A program made the position numbers and the translations under genes. From positions 1-39,590 of IMG/VR virus record IMGVR_UViG_3300020416_000018: a DNA stretch of 39,590 nucleotides; one strand, given 5' to 3'. Shown one piece after another: positions 1 through 7,575 of this stretch. The DNA is from a virus. Each line of letters opens with the position of its first letter. Position 1 is the stretch's first letter. The notes under the pieces are model-generated. The model saw only the letters and a program-made list of their open reading frames with translations. It had not been told where the DNA came from and made no database searches.

Positions 1-685
1 CTCCATTACGTGATAGCGTAGTTGCACCTCCACCACCACCGCCTCCACCTTGATAGTGATTGTAGTACGCCACGCCTCCGCCACCGCCTCCACCTGAACC
101 ACCTGCAAATGTATGACCTGTAGCACCACTACCGTTACCGTAAGATCCATATCCACCCTGTCCACCTCCACCAACTGACATAGGAGAAGCAGAACTACCA
201 TTGTTATGGCCTGTTGCACTACCGTTCCATATTATTTCAGTAGATCCTATTGTTTCATTTGTAGATGAGTTTAAAGTTACAGAACCAGGATCAGAAGTTA
301 ATGCCTGTCCTAATTGATAAGTAGTTATACCACCGTCTACTGTAAGATTACCGTCAATAAACATAAACAATCCTAAGGAATCAGCACTAGGTGATAAATC
401 AAAACCTGAGCTTACAGTTAAATTACCTTCTATTCTTGCAAATGTTAATTTATCTGCAGCAGCAGGAATACTACCTGAACCAAATGTTTGATCACCACTA
501 TAAACAGTCATTTTTGTGTCTCTGCTTGTGCCATTTATGTTAAAAGTTACGTCCTCACTTGACGCATACGCTGATGTTTCGTATCTTTTTAAGTGCCAAA
601 AAAGATCTGCACCTGTTGCCTCACCTTCATACGGAACTCCGCTTGATGAAGTTAATAATGCACGACCTATCCCTAGAGGTGCCAT
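1..685 (-). CDS. Glycine-rich tail fibre/appendage protein (3' end cut by window edge)
   Basis: At least 228 residues are visible and no stop occurs before the left edge, so the C terminus is missing. The ATG lies one base after the TAA of the upstream fibre gene, which suggests translational coupling; no strong ribosome binding site is seen. The N-terminal ~150 residues are Ser/Thr/Gly/Asn-rich and look like beta structure (for example FNINGTSRDTKMTVYSG). From about residue 165 the protein becomes extremely Gly-rich, with runs of six to eight glycines broken by aromatic residues (YGSYGNG, VAYYNHYQGG). Gly-rich domains of this type are common at the ends of phage receptor-binding fibres. As the last gene of the late block next to another fibre, a host-recognition role is likely but inferred. 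Confidence 0.7.
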   Translation of the reverse strand, partial: MAPLGIGRALLTSSSGVPYEGEATGADLFWHLKRYETSAYASSEDVTFNINGTSRDTKMTVYSGDQTFGSGSIPAAADKLTFARIEGNLTVSSGFDLSPSADSLGLFMFIDGNLTVDGGITTYQLGQALTSDPGSVTLNSSTNETIGSTEIIWNGSATGHNNGSSASPMSVGGGGQGGYGSYGNGSGATGHTFAGGSGGGGGGGVAYYNHYQGGGGGGGGATTLSRNG

Positions 686-686
686 G

Positions 687-2039
687 TTATGCGAACGCTT
701 GTTGAACTAATAAATAAGGTGTGCCACCGTCTTTAAAGACAAATGTAATTATATCTATTGCACCTGAACCTGTAGACATGGTGTAACCTGCAGCACCAGG
801 TGTCTTAGCGTTAGCACCACCTGCACCGTTTACTGCACATAATATAGCTACTGTTCTATCTGTGCTATCTTGTGTAATTATTAATGTAAATGTAGACACA
901 CCGTCTTTTGGTACATTTTTTATAGTAAATGATGAAACGTTTTCAGTTAATGTTATGCTTCCTGAGTTACCTTGTGATAAATCTAAAGTTACAACACCTG
1001 AAGCAGATGTAATTGTATCTTGATGTACTTCTGTAAAATGTTGTAATTTATTATCTGATAAAGTTATTTGTCCGTCTCCACCCATGCCTCCATGATGTGA
1101 ACAATAATAATATAGTTTGTTTGCTTCTATAACTTCTGCAGTTACTTCTATTTCTGTATAAGAATTAGCAGATCCAGGAGTTCCTGAAGTTGTTACATTT
1201 GTAGTATATTCTGAACCACCATTGTGTGATCCGTCTTGTACTGTAGAAAATTTAAAATTGTGTCCTGACAAACTGCTGTCTGACGTATCAAATTTAACTT
1301 TAGTGTTTGTTTGTAAATCCCAATTTAATGATTTAACACCACTACCTGTATCAGATCCTGTTAAAAAGTAAAAAACGTTTTGTGAACCTGATCCGTCATC
1401 TGCAACTTTAACAGTTACATTAACTGTAACATCTCCAACTAAATCACTTGTAACTTTATTAAATGTTACATCATCTGTTGTGCCAACAGCTTGACCTATA
1501 GCAAGTGTTCCTGACGTAGCAGATAAACCTGTACCTGCAATACCTGAAACAAGATCAGAAATAGATTCTTTTTTAACTACATTATTACCGTCATTATCTA
1601 TAAATGCAATAAGGTCATTAGCTACATCTACTGCACCTGCAGCAATGTCAAACACAACTTCTCCTGCTTGACCACTAGCGTATGATCCGTCTACAACTTT
1701 AGATACTGCACTCCAAATATCCTCAAAGTGTTGCTTCATTGGTGCAACACGAACTTTAGAGTTTACTGCATGTGTAAGACCTGAAGTTGCTGCAGATCCT
1801 GTAAGGTATCTATTGTCCTCTGTAGTTGTAGTAAATGATGTAGCGCCCACTGCGCTGTCTATAAAAATATATTCTCTGTTGCTAGAACTATCAGGTTCTA
1901 CAACAATATAACAAGGTACATTTAATCCGCTTGTACTTGCTACGTTAATAGTTAAATCACTAGCGCCCATAGCTGTAGACAATGTAGTCTCAAATGCGTT
2001 AGCTGTTATTGATTGTGCTGCTTTTCTTGTATCTACCAT
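687..2039 (-). CDS. Tail fibre/appendage protein with a cupredoxin-like copper-site motif
   Basis: 450 aa with a clean TAGGAG ribosome binding site 7 nt before ATG. The N-terminal ~110 residues (YIFIDSAVGATSFTTTTEDN) resemble virion-attachment regions of phage appendages. A middle segment around residues 250-330 has the pattern GHNFKFS followed some 60-70 residues later by LYYYCSHHGGMGGDG. The His then Cys-x2-His-x2-Met order recalls the type 1 copper ligands of plastocyanin-like cupredoxins (there Cys-x2-His-x4-Met). Very similar segments occur in marine phage fibres, from memory of the family. The C-terminal ~100 residues are beta-rich. It sits between the nozzle candidate and a Gly-rich fibre, so it is probably the adsorption fibre or its virion-attached part. 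Copper binding is not shown. Confidence 0.7.
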   Translation of the reverse strand: MVDTRKAAQSITANAFETTLSTAMGASDLTINVASTSGLNVPCYIVVEPDSSSNREYIFIDSAVGATSFTTTTEDNRYLTGSAATSGLTHAVNSKVRVAPMKQHFEDIWSAVSKVVDGSYASGQAGEVVFDIAAGAVDVANDLIAFIDNDGNNVVKKESISDLVSGIAGTGLSATSGTLAIGQAVGTTDDVTFNKVTSDLVGDVTVNVTVKVADDGSGSQNVFYFLTGSDTGSGVKSLNWDLQTNTKVKFDTSDSSLSGHNFKFSTVQDGSHNGGSEYTTNVTTSGTPGSANSYTEIEVTAEVIEANKLYYYCSHHGGMGGDGQITLSDNKLQHFTEVHQDTITSASGVVTLDLSQGNSGSITLTENVSSFTIKNVPKDGVSTFTLIITQDSTDRTVAILCAVNGAGGANAKTPGAAGYTMSTGSGAIDIITFVFKDGGTPYLLVQQAFA

Positions 2040-2059
2040 TTTTTTCTCCTAGTATTATA

Positions 2060-4048
2060 TCATACGCCCATTTGGTAAATCCCTAATTGTCCTACTCCAA
2101 GAGTAGATAAACTAGAAACTTCTGACGTTCCTAAATTTTGTCTTTGTCCACGTACAGTTAAAGAACAAAACACTGTTGTAGATCCTAATTTAGTAATTTC
2201 TGTTACAGGTAATGTAACGTTTTCTACTATACCTCTTACAGTTTCCTCAGGTTTAAACAATGTAAGTACAACTGATTTACCTTCTAAAGCTTTTATTGCT
2301 TGAAATAATTTATGACCAATACCAGGTATTACCTTAGGTCTTTTACCAGGACGTTCTATTCTGTCTGACACGTTTACAGGTATACGTACAATAACGTCCT
2401 CAGGTTCAGGGAAAGCACGATAACTATATGAAAAAACTTGTGGTGAAGTAGTTTGATTGTTGTCTGCCCTAATAATTATTTTAGGTATTAACCACCTGTT
2501 AATTACATTTACTAATGGTTTTTCATCACCAACACCTTCAAGTTCTACTTTAGTTAATGTGCTATAAAGTGGATCATTTGGATTTTCTAAACTGTCTAAA
2601 CTTGTGCTAAATTCTGCTAATACTTCTGCACCTGATGTTACAGTAGATGTATAAATTCTACCACCAACCCATTGTTTAGGTTGTGCTGTAAAAAAATCTG
2701 CAGCAGATAATATTATATAACCGTCTGCTACAAATGTATCTTTTTCTTTTATTAAACCTACTTGATCAATAATAAAAAACAATCTGTCTCGTGATACTGC
2801 AATACTATTGACCTTACCACTTGTTCCTGTAAAATAAATATTTCTTGCGTAACCTAATGTAGGTAAATATATACAATACAAATCAGTTTCAGTTGCAGAT
2901 TCAATTACACCAAAATATATTTCGTCTCTTGTATTGAAAAAAGCTGTTGGTGATTTATCTACTGTAGTTGTTTCATCACCAAATTGTTTTAATAACTGTC
3001 TGTTTTGTATTGTATATACTACACCGTCTGAAGCAACTGTACCTTGATATACTCTACCAATTTTTCCGTTTTGATTAGATGTTTGTGAAGTAGAAAAAAA
3101 CACAATACTATTAGATTCTGTCATGTCTACTATAGATTCGCCTTCAATAAGTGTTTGTCCTGCTAAAACTAAACCTGTAGATTGATCATCTTTAATACTA
3201 TATATATATCCGTCATCACTAGAAGCTAGTATTACAGATCCACCGTCTATAACGCTTGTCCATAAAGATCCTGAAGGTAAATCTATAATTAATGGTGGGC
3301 TAGTTGTACCGTCTAAATTTAATAATTTACCATTTGTTGCAATAGCAAATAAATAATTTTTAACATAAAATAAATTTGTGTAAACATGTGCAGCATGCAA
3401 ACCCATGTAATCTGACCAACCACCTGCTATATTATCTGTATCTAGTTTTCTTACAATGCTGTCTGTACCGTCATTTAAAGATACGTAAAGTAAATGTCCT
3501 TCAAACACCATGCCTGTTACATTAAAAGATGATCCTGTAGAATATGGATCTGTTGTAATCCATGTAACGCCCTGATCTGTACTATAAAAAACATCATGTC
3601 CTTGTGATACCCACAATGTATCATCATGGCCTACTATATTTTGATTAACATTAGTACTAGCACGTTCAGTTATAGATTCAGTTTCATGTAATAAACTTAT
3701 ACTGTATGCGCTTGCTTTGTCATCTGCATTGCTAAATACATCTATACCTTTACTGTCATAAAATCTACGAAAATCGTTTGGTCCAGGATTTCTTTGATGT
3801 GCATAATCTAAACCTGCACCTCCTGAAAAATCTGATCGTGCGTATGATTGACCAAACTCTGCCCTAAACTCCTCAGGTGTTTGCGCTGTGTTAATTTGTT
3901 GCGCAGATAATGGTGCTGTTGTAATACTTAATTCACGTCCAGGTGCAACAGCAAGACGCATAAGTATATCAGTAACACCGTCTGATATTTGTGCTTGATA
4001 ACCAAATGCTAATGGTGTAGCAACGTTAGATGAAGTAGGTAATGGCAT
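2060..4048 (-). CDS. Tail tube/nozzle-like protein with beta-propeller-type repeats
   Basis: 662 aa. The middle (roughly residues 110-480) holds short recurring beta-blade-like units such as VFYSTDQGVTWITTD, HLLYVSLNDGTDSIVRKLD and LFYVKNYLFAIATNGKLLN, the pattern of a propeller. Podovirus nozzle proteins of the T7 gp12 type are built around a large propeller, and the size and place fit: it directly follows a 316-aa adaptor candidate (single-base overlap) and precedes the fibres. An N-terminal section (VATPLAFGYQAQISDG) and a C-terminal section with GIGHKLFQAIKALEGKSV flank the propeller. The role is inferred from architecture and order, with no decisive motif. Alternatives are a propeller-bearing receptor-binding protein or a tail knob protein. 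Confidence 0.6.
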   Translation of the reverse strand: MPLPTSSNVATPLAFGYQAQISDGVTDILMRLAVAPGRELSITTAPLSAQQINTAQTPEEFRAEFGQSYARSDFSGGAGLDYAHQRNPGPNDFRRFYDSKGIDVFSNADDKASAYSISLLHETESITERASTNVNQNIVGHDDTLWVSQGHDVFYSTDQGVTWITTDPYSTGSSFNVTGMVFEGHLLYVSLNDGTDSIVRKLDTDNIAGGWSDYMGLHAAHVYTNLFYVKNYLFAIATNGKLLNLDGTTSPPLIIDLPSGSLWTSVIDGGSVILASSDDGYIYSIKDDQSTGLVLAGQTLIEGESIVDMTESNSIVFFSTSQTSNQNGKIGRVYQGTVASDGVVYTIQNRQLLKQFGDETTTVDKSPTAFFNTRDEIYFGVIESATETDLYCIYLPTLGYARNIYFTGTSGKVNSIAVSRDRLFFIIDQVGLIKEKDTFVADGYIILSAADFFTAQPKQWVGGRIYTSTVTSGAEVLAEFSTSLDSLENPNDPLYSTLTKVELEGVGDEKPLVNVINRWLIPKIIIRADNNQTTSPQVFSYSYRAFPEPEDVIVRIPVNVSDRIERPGKRPKVIPGIGHKLFQAIKALEGKSVVLTLFKPEETVRGIVENVTLPVTEITKLGSTTVFCSLTVRGQRQNLGTSEVSSLSTLGVGQLGIYQMGV

Positions 4049-4998
4049 TAGTTAAAACTAATTCCGTATAATTCTACTCCTTGTGGAAACCTTGATCTTT
4101 GTTCACGTCTTGCCCTATCAAGCAATACACCGTAATATCTTAACAAAGCATTACGTAATCGTTCACCTGATCCTACAGGTATACCACTAGATTCTAAGTT
4201 TTCAGTTATATAACTTTGAGTAGTAGCGTCTACATCTAATTCAGATAACAACTGTGCAACTGCACCTACCATAACTATTTGTTCGTGAAAATCATCTAGT
4301 CCTGATAGTGTATTTAAATTATCTGATTCGTTTGTTGGTCTAGTAAATTTACTTGCATACACTACAAAAACATTTTTACCTGATGTAGGTTGTGTAGGAA
4401 ATTGTACTGCTGCTTCTGTAGAGGATCCTGCAAAATCTGTTAATAGTTCTAATGGTACATCTGAATATGTTGTAACACTTGATGTTGATAAATCCATTTT
4501 AGCTTGTAGTATTCTCTCTGTATCTGCAGGCATTTCTACAAATTGTGTTGATGATGTTTGTATTGTTGTTTTAGCTACTGCATAAAGTGCAGGATATAAA
4601 CCAACAATTTGATCTGCTATTGCATTTGCTACATTAATTCTTGGATACTTTGGTTTTAAAATAATGTCTGCGTCATTTAAATGATGTGTTGCTGTAGTGC
4701 CATTTCTGCCACGTTCAAGTGTCATTGTTTTAGCAACAGTGTTAATGTCCTCTACTAATATAAGTTCTTGTCCTATTTCTATTATGGATCCTGAACCTAT
4801 AAGTTCCTCCTCCTCAGGAGTAAAAAATCCGTCTCTATAAGTAATACTTGTATCTGTTGCAAGAATACCTGTAGCACCTGATCCTGCAACACTAGATATA
4901 TCATTTGTGCTTGCTAATTGAGAAGCAGGTTCTTGTTCCTCTACAGGTCTTAAATATTCTCTGTATGTCCTATCTATTAATTCTGCAAAAGTTGACAT
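4048..4998 (-). CDS. Putative head-tail adaptor / tail tubular A-like protein
   Basis: 316 aa. The start codon overlaps the stop of the upstream 51-aa gene (TAATG), so translation is probably coupled. The N-terminal third contains an Ig-like or ligand-type segment (IEIGQELILVEDINTVAKTMTLERGRNGT style, residues ~65-105) often found in virion connector and baseplate-like proteins. The centre is helical (INVANAIADQIVGLYPALYAV), followed by a beta-rich domain and a helical, Arg-rich C terminus. Size and position between capsid genes and the nozzle candidate match the adaptor that joins portal to nozzle in podoviruses. No catalytic motif is visible. Confidence in a connector role is moderate; the exact family is unknown to me. 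Confidence 0.5.
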   Translation of the reverse strand: MSTFAELIDRTYREYLRPVEEQEPASQLASTNDISSVAGSGATGILATDTSITYRDGFFTPEEEELIGSGSIIEIGQELILVEDINTVAKTMTLERGRNGTTATHHLNDADIILKPKYPRINVANAIADQIVGLYPALYAVAKTTIQTSSTQFVEMPADTERILQAKMDLSTSSVTTYSDVPLELLTDFAGSSTEAAVQFPTQPTSGKNVFVVYASKFTRPTNESDNLNTLSGLDDFHEQIVMVGAVAQLLSELDVDATTQSYITENLESSGIPVGSGERLRNALLRYYGVLLDRARREQRSRFPQGVELYGISFN

Positions 4999-5153
4999 TA
5001 TATACCCATTGTTCCTTCTCCTAATGCCATTACACCCATACCAACAGGTGTAATAATATCAGGTATTAGATCTATATCCTCGTCAATAGGACTACCGCCT
5101 GTAGAATCAAGGATTAATGATCCGCCTTCTTTGAGCATAAGTAAGATACCCAT
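4998..5153 (-). CDS. Small hypothetical protein (51 aa) between head and adaptor genes
   Basis: A short ORF with a strong TAGGAGG ribosome binding site that overlaps the stop codon of the 114-aa gene upstream. Its own TAA overlaps the ATG of the adaptor candidate (TAATG). The protein starts MGILLMLKEGGSLILDSTGG, passes an acidic stretch (IDEDIDLIPD) and ends in a Gly/Met-rich tail (VGMGVMALGEGTMGI). The tight coupling on both sides is the main evidence that it is real; without it, 156 nt would be unexplained in an otherwise gapless late block. Function unknown. A minor head or neck component is possible from position only. Confidence 0.75.
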   Translation of the reverse strand: MGILLMLKEGGSLILDSTGGSPIDEDIDLIPDIITPVGMGVMALGEGTMGI

Positions 5154-5161
5154 GCGTCCTC

Positions 5162-5506
5162 CTAAGCAGTTCTAAATATTAATTTAATTTTTCTGTCTGC
5201 AGCTTCTGTACCGCTTGATGTTACTCTTAAATAACCATTGCTTGAAAACGCCCAACCACTAGGATCTACACGTACAACATTATCTGCACTTACTGTGTAA
5301 GATACTTCTGTACCGTCTGTTTCAAAAACATCTACCCAACTTGATCCGTCTACTGAATAATCAAATGTAATAGATGATCCTGTAAATGCAGAAGGGAAAA
5401 CAATACCTGCAAGTAACATGTTATCAGTATTTATACCTAAACTGTTGCTTGCGTCTGCGGATACATCAATTAAAGCTACTTCACTTTTACTTCTACCGTA
5501 TACCAT
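5162..5506 (-). CDS. Small beta-rich head protein (possible capsid decoration protein)
   Basis: 114 aa, directly downstream of the major capsid gene and separated from it by a strong hairpin. The sequence is Ser/Asp/Thr/Val-rich with alternating beta pattern (GSSITFDYSVDGSSWVDVFE, NGYLRVTSSGTEAADRK), like a single beta-sandwich domain. Proteins of this size next to the capsid gene often decorate capsids or form spikes. The ATG has no good Shine-Dalgarno sequence, which is unusual here and may mean translation depends on structure or upstream coupling. The stop codon forms part of the ribosome binding site of the next gene. The role is inferred from position and fold type only. Confidence 0.55.
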   Translation of the reverse strand: MVYGRSKSEVALIDVSADASNSLGINTDNMLLAGIVFPSAFTGSSITFDYSVDGSSWVDVFETDGTEVSYTVSADNVVRVDPSGWAFSSNGYLRVTSSGTEAADRKIKLIFRTA

Positions 5507-5523
5507 GATTACAATTTTAACAT

Positions 5524-5562
5524 ACTCTGAAGGCCGCTATGGTGGATTAGCGGCCTCAGAGT
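5524..5562 (-). other. Strong hairpin after the capsid gene, without a clear U-tract
   Basis: Perfect 9-bp stem AGGCCGCTA/TAGCGGCCT with an 8-nt loop, extended by an outer 6-bp stem ACTCTG/CAGAGT across one bulged A. On the coding (minus) strand the sequence after it is ATGTTAAAATT, not a run of U. It is therefore more likely an mRNA stabiliser, processing site or partial attenuator that lets the capsid gene be expressed above the genes behind it than a full terminator. Confidence 0.6.
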
Positions 5563-5574
5563 AATAAAGTAGGA

Positions 5575-6624
5575 TTAACCTACTACGTTGTCAATCTGAC
5601 AATGGTACTGTTGTGGACCAAAGTCAAAAGCCATTTCCATGTAAACAGCTTTAGCGATTCTAGCATGATCATCTTGATCAATGTCTCTTACGAACATAGT
5701 TCCGAATCCAGGAATATTCAAGAATACGGGTTTGACGAAAGATAAGTCTACAATAAATGCTTGCTTAGAACCTGAGATTGTGCCTGCAGGTAGGTAATCA
5801 GACAATGCAAGTCCGATTTGTCCAAATGGTGTAACGATTGTGTCAATGTCAACACCACCTACTGCCCTATCTCTTGGTAGAACACCGTAGTTAACGGATC
5901 CTACTGTAGCTTTTACTAATTCTTTGTTAAGATCTAGCAACATAGTTGGAGATACAAAAAGAACAGGTTGTCTCATTGGTGCGCCTGCGTCATACAGAGC
6001 TTTCATTGCACTTGCAATAATATCCCAATTTAATTTTTGAGCTGCAGGAGATCCTGCACCGTCATCATTGTTAACTGCTGTTCCGCCTGTAAGGTCCATG
6101 TGTTCTTTTAAGCCTCTCATTTGACGTGGGTTTGCACCTGTTCCGTCATCAAAAGCTGCATTAAATGCTGACCACTCAACCATTTTTGCGATCTTTTCAA
6201 GTAGTAATTCCATTTGATAAGCTAATTCATCTGTTACAGGATTGGTACCTTCTAGTGAAAGTTTATCAATAGAGTTTTTATAGTTGTTTGCAAGATCAAA
6301 CGGCACGATTTCACCGTAAGCTGCTTGTGCGGTAAATGAAACTTGTACAGCTTCGTGGAATATTTGTAATACTCCCTGTTGTGCTGATCTGCTTCTACCG
6401 TTGTATGAAGGTTGTCCACCTTCTGTCTCAGGAGTTACAGATGAGATAGTCTCATTGTCTTGTGTTTGGAATTGAAAATAAGTTGTGTTACTTACAATTC
6501 CACCATTTAATCCGCCTGCTGCAGCTAATAACGGAGTTCTATGCGGAGTGATCTTAAATAATTCACCTGTGAAATTGTTAATATCACTTGTGATTATTGG
6601 ATTAGCGCCTGATATAGCTGCCAT
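5575..6624 (-). CDS. Major capsid protein, HK97-fold (DUF5309/SU10-like)
   Basis: 349 aa. The opening pattern (ITPHRTPLLAAAGGLNGG, then ETEGGQPSYNG) is the conserved N-terminal region I associate with the DUF5309-type capsid proteins: a helix start, a 'TPLL..GGL' turn and then the E-loop region. The middle helix (LLEKIAKMVEWSAFNAAFDDG) matches the spine helix region, and the C terminus (FDFGPQQYHCQIDNVVG) is beta. It lies directly after a scaffold-like acidic/coiled-coil gene and before a small decoration candidate, the classic head-gene order. A GGAAGG ribosome binding site precedes ATG, and tandem -10 boxes lie ahead of the scaffold gene, which fits high expression. Codon choice looks less A/T-extreme than in neighbours, as expected for a highly expressed gene (by eye, not computed). 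Confidence 0.85.
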   Translation of the reverse strand: MAAISGANPIITSDINNFTGELFKITPHRTPLLAAAGGLNGGIVSNTTYFQFQTQDNETISSVTPETEGGQPSYNGRSRSAQQGVLQIFHEAVQVSFTAQAAYGEIVPFDLANNYKNSIDKLSLEGTNPVTDELAYQMELLLEKIAKMVEWSAFNAAFDDGTGANPRQMRGLKEHMDLTGGTAVNNDDGAGSPAAQKLNWDIIASAMKALYDAGAPMRQPVLFVSPTMLLDLNKELVKATVGSVNYGVLPRDRAVGGVDIDTIVTPFGQIGLALSDYLPAGTISGSKQAFIVDLSFVKPVFLNIPGFGTMFVRDIDQDDHARIAKAVYMEMAFDFGPQQYHCQIDNVVG

Positions 6625-6647
6625 TTTTAATCAGTTTCCTTCCGTGA

Positions 6648-7091
6648 TTAGTTGTTTGTTTGGTTTTTTAAATTATCTTGCATGTAGAGTTTTGCCTTAA
6701 TAGATTCTTTAACAGTTCCATTATCAACAATTTCTCTATATGTAGAATCAATATTAGGAGGTGCTACAGATTGAGACATGTTTTGTACTTGCTGTAACTT
6801 TTGATCAGATTCGCTTATTTTTTGTGCTGCAATCTGTTCATTAGATAATTCTGCTTCACCTATTCCATAGTTTTCATTTAACCAGGTGTTAAGTTCTGCA
6901 GTATCATTGCTACCACTATACAATTCAAAAGCCATTTTACCTACACCGCTATCAGTTGGTAGACCTACTTCTTTAAACAAGTTTGTCTTAACTGCGCTAC
7001 GTAGATCCTTCAACTCTTTTTCTTGTCTCTCTATCTTGTCTCGCATGTTTTTAACACTATCTGTGCTATCTGTCATGTTTTCCTCACTCAT
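6648..7091 (-). CDS. Capsid scaffolding protein candidate
   Basis: 147 aa from the ATG at 7091, chosen because AAAGAGGA lies 7 nt upstream; the longer reading frame starting at 7148 adds a Cys/Val-rich stretch that reads like leader sequence. The protein is highly charged and helical: MSEENMTDSTDSVKNMRD is followed by a coiled coil (KIERQEKELKDLRSAVKT), then an Asn/Gln-rich tail. An acidic, coiled-coil protein of this size immediately upstream of the capsid gene is the usual profile of a scaffold that directs procapsid assembly and is later removed. No protease gene is visible beside it. The assignment rests on position and composition. Confidence 0.65.
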   Translation of the reverse strand: MSEENMTDSTDSVKNMRDKIERQEKELKDLRSAVKTNLFKEVGLPTDSGVGKMAFELYSGSNDTAELNTWLNENYGIGEAELSNEQIAAQKISESDQKLQQVQNMSQSVAPPNIDSTYREIVDNGTVKESIKAKLYMQDNLKNQTNN

Positions 7092-7274
7092 ATTTTTCCT
7101 CTTTCTTTCTTGGACTATTACACAAAACACCATTAAGGTCCAGGTCATAATGGGAGTGATTACAGTATTATTAATTTATATGAAAAAGTTTTGCGCTGTA
7201 ATACCACGCTTGATCATCTCAACGATTTGATACATCTTGTGTACGTTGGCACTCACAAGAGAAATTACTGATCT

Positions 7275-7316
7275 ATTATAAGCGGATACGAGTTACGCTA
7301 TGATTTTATTATACCA
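7275..7316 (-). promoter_or_regulatory. Tandem promoter region for scaffold and capsid genes
   Basis: In the 232-nt gap before the scaffold gene the minus strand carries two consensus -10 boxes: TGG-TATAAT (TATAAT complement at 7308-7313, extended TGn box) and TATAAT at 7275-7280. Neither has a good -35. A 6-bp hairpin (CTTGTG/CACAAG, 12-nt loop) lies further down the leader near 7236-7259. Two -10 elements ahead of scaffold and capsid fit a late promoter boosting head proteins. The rest of the gap shows no other recognisable element. Confidence 0.5.
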
Positions 7317-7323
7317 CATAAAT

Positions 7324-7575
7324 TTACCATTTATGCTTACAGGACCAATATCCTGCAGTAAATTTATCTTTTTTTGCACTACAATTATGTCGTGCGTGAA
7401 ATGCTTTATTTCTTTTTGTACCCTTAGGACTACCTGTTTTTCCTGCTTGTCCAAATCTAACCATTTTTACTTTGTCGCCTTTTTTAGCTAAAACAACATG
7501 TGATTTACCACCAGACTTTTGAGCTTTAGGTTTGTTATATCCTGAAAATGTTTGCCCTCTATACTTAATTGTCAT
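7324..7575 (-). CDS. Small basic phage protein with C-terminal Cys/Trp motif
   Basis: 83 aa, Lys/Gly-rich. The C-terminal half has a striking pattern: KAFHARHNCSAKKDKFTAG, then YWSCKHKW. I recall the same pattern in small proteins of marine cyanophages and pelagiphages, but know of no established function. The conserved His, Cys and Trp residues could bind a metal. It overlaps the 474-aa gene upstream by one base, so it is the last gene before the capsid promoter region. Basic composition suggests nucleic-acid or virion-DNA contact, which is inference. Confidence 0.65.
   Translation of the reverse strand: MTIKYRGQTFSGYNKPKAQKSGGKSHVVLAKKGDKVKMVRFGQAGKTGSPKGTKRNKAFHARHNCSAKKDKFTAGYWSCKHKW

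Noticed and set aside
7092-7148. Longer N terminus for the scaffold protein
   Set aside because: The extra residues (MTWTLMVFCVIVQERKRKN) lack a binding site, while the ATG at 7091 has a good one.
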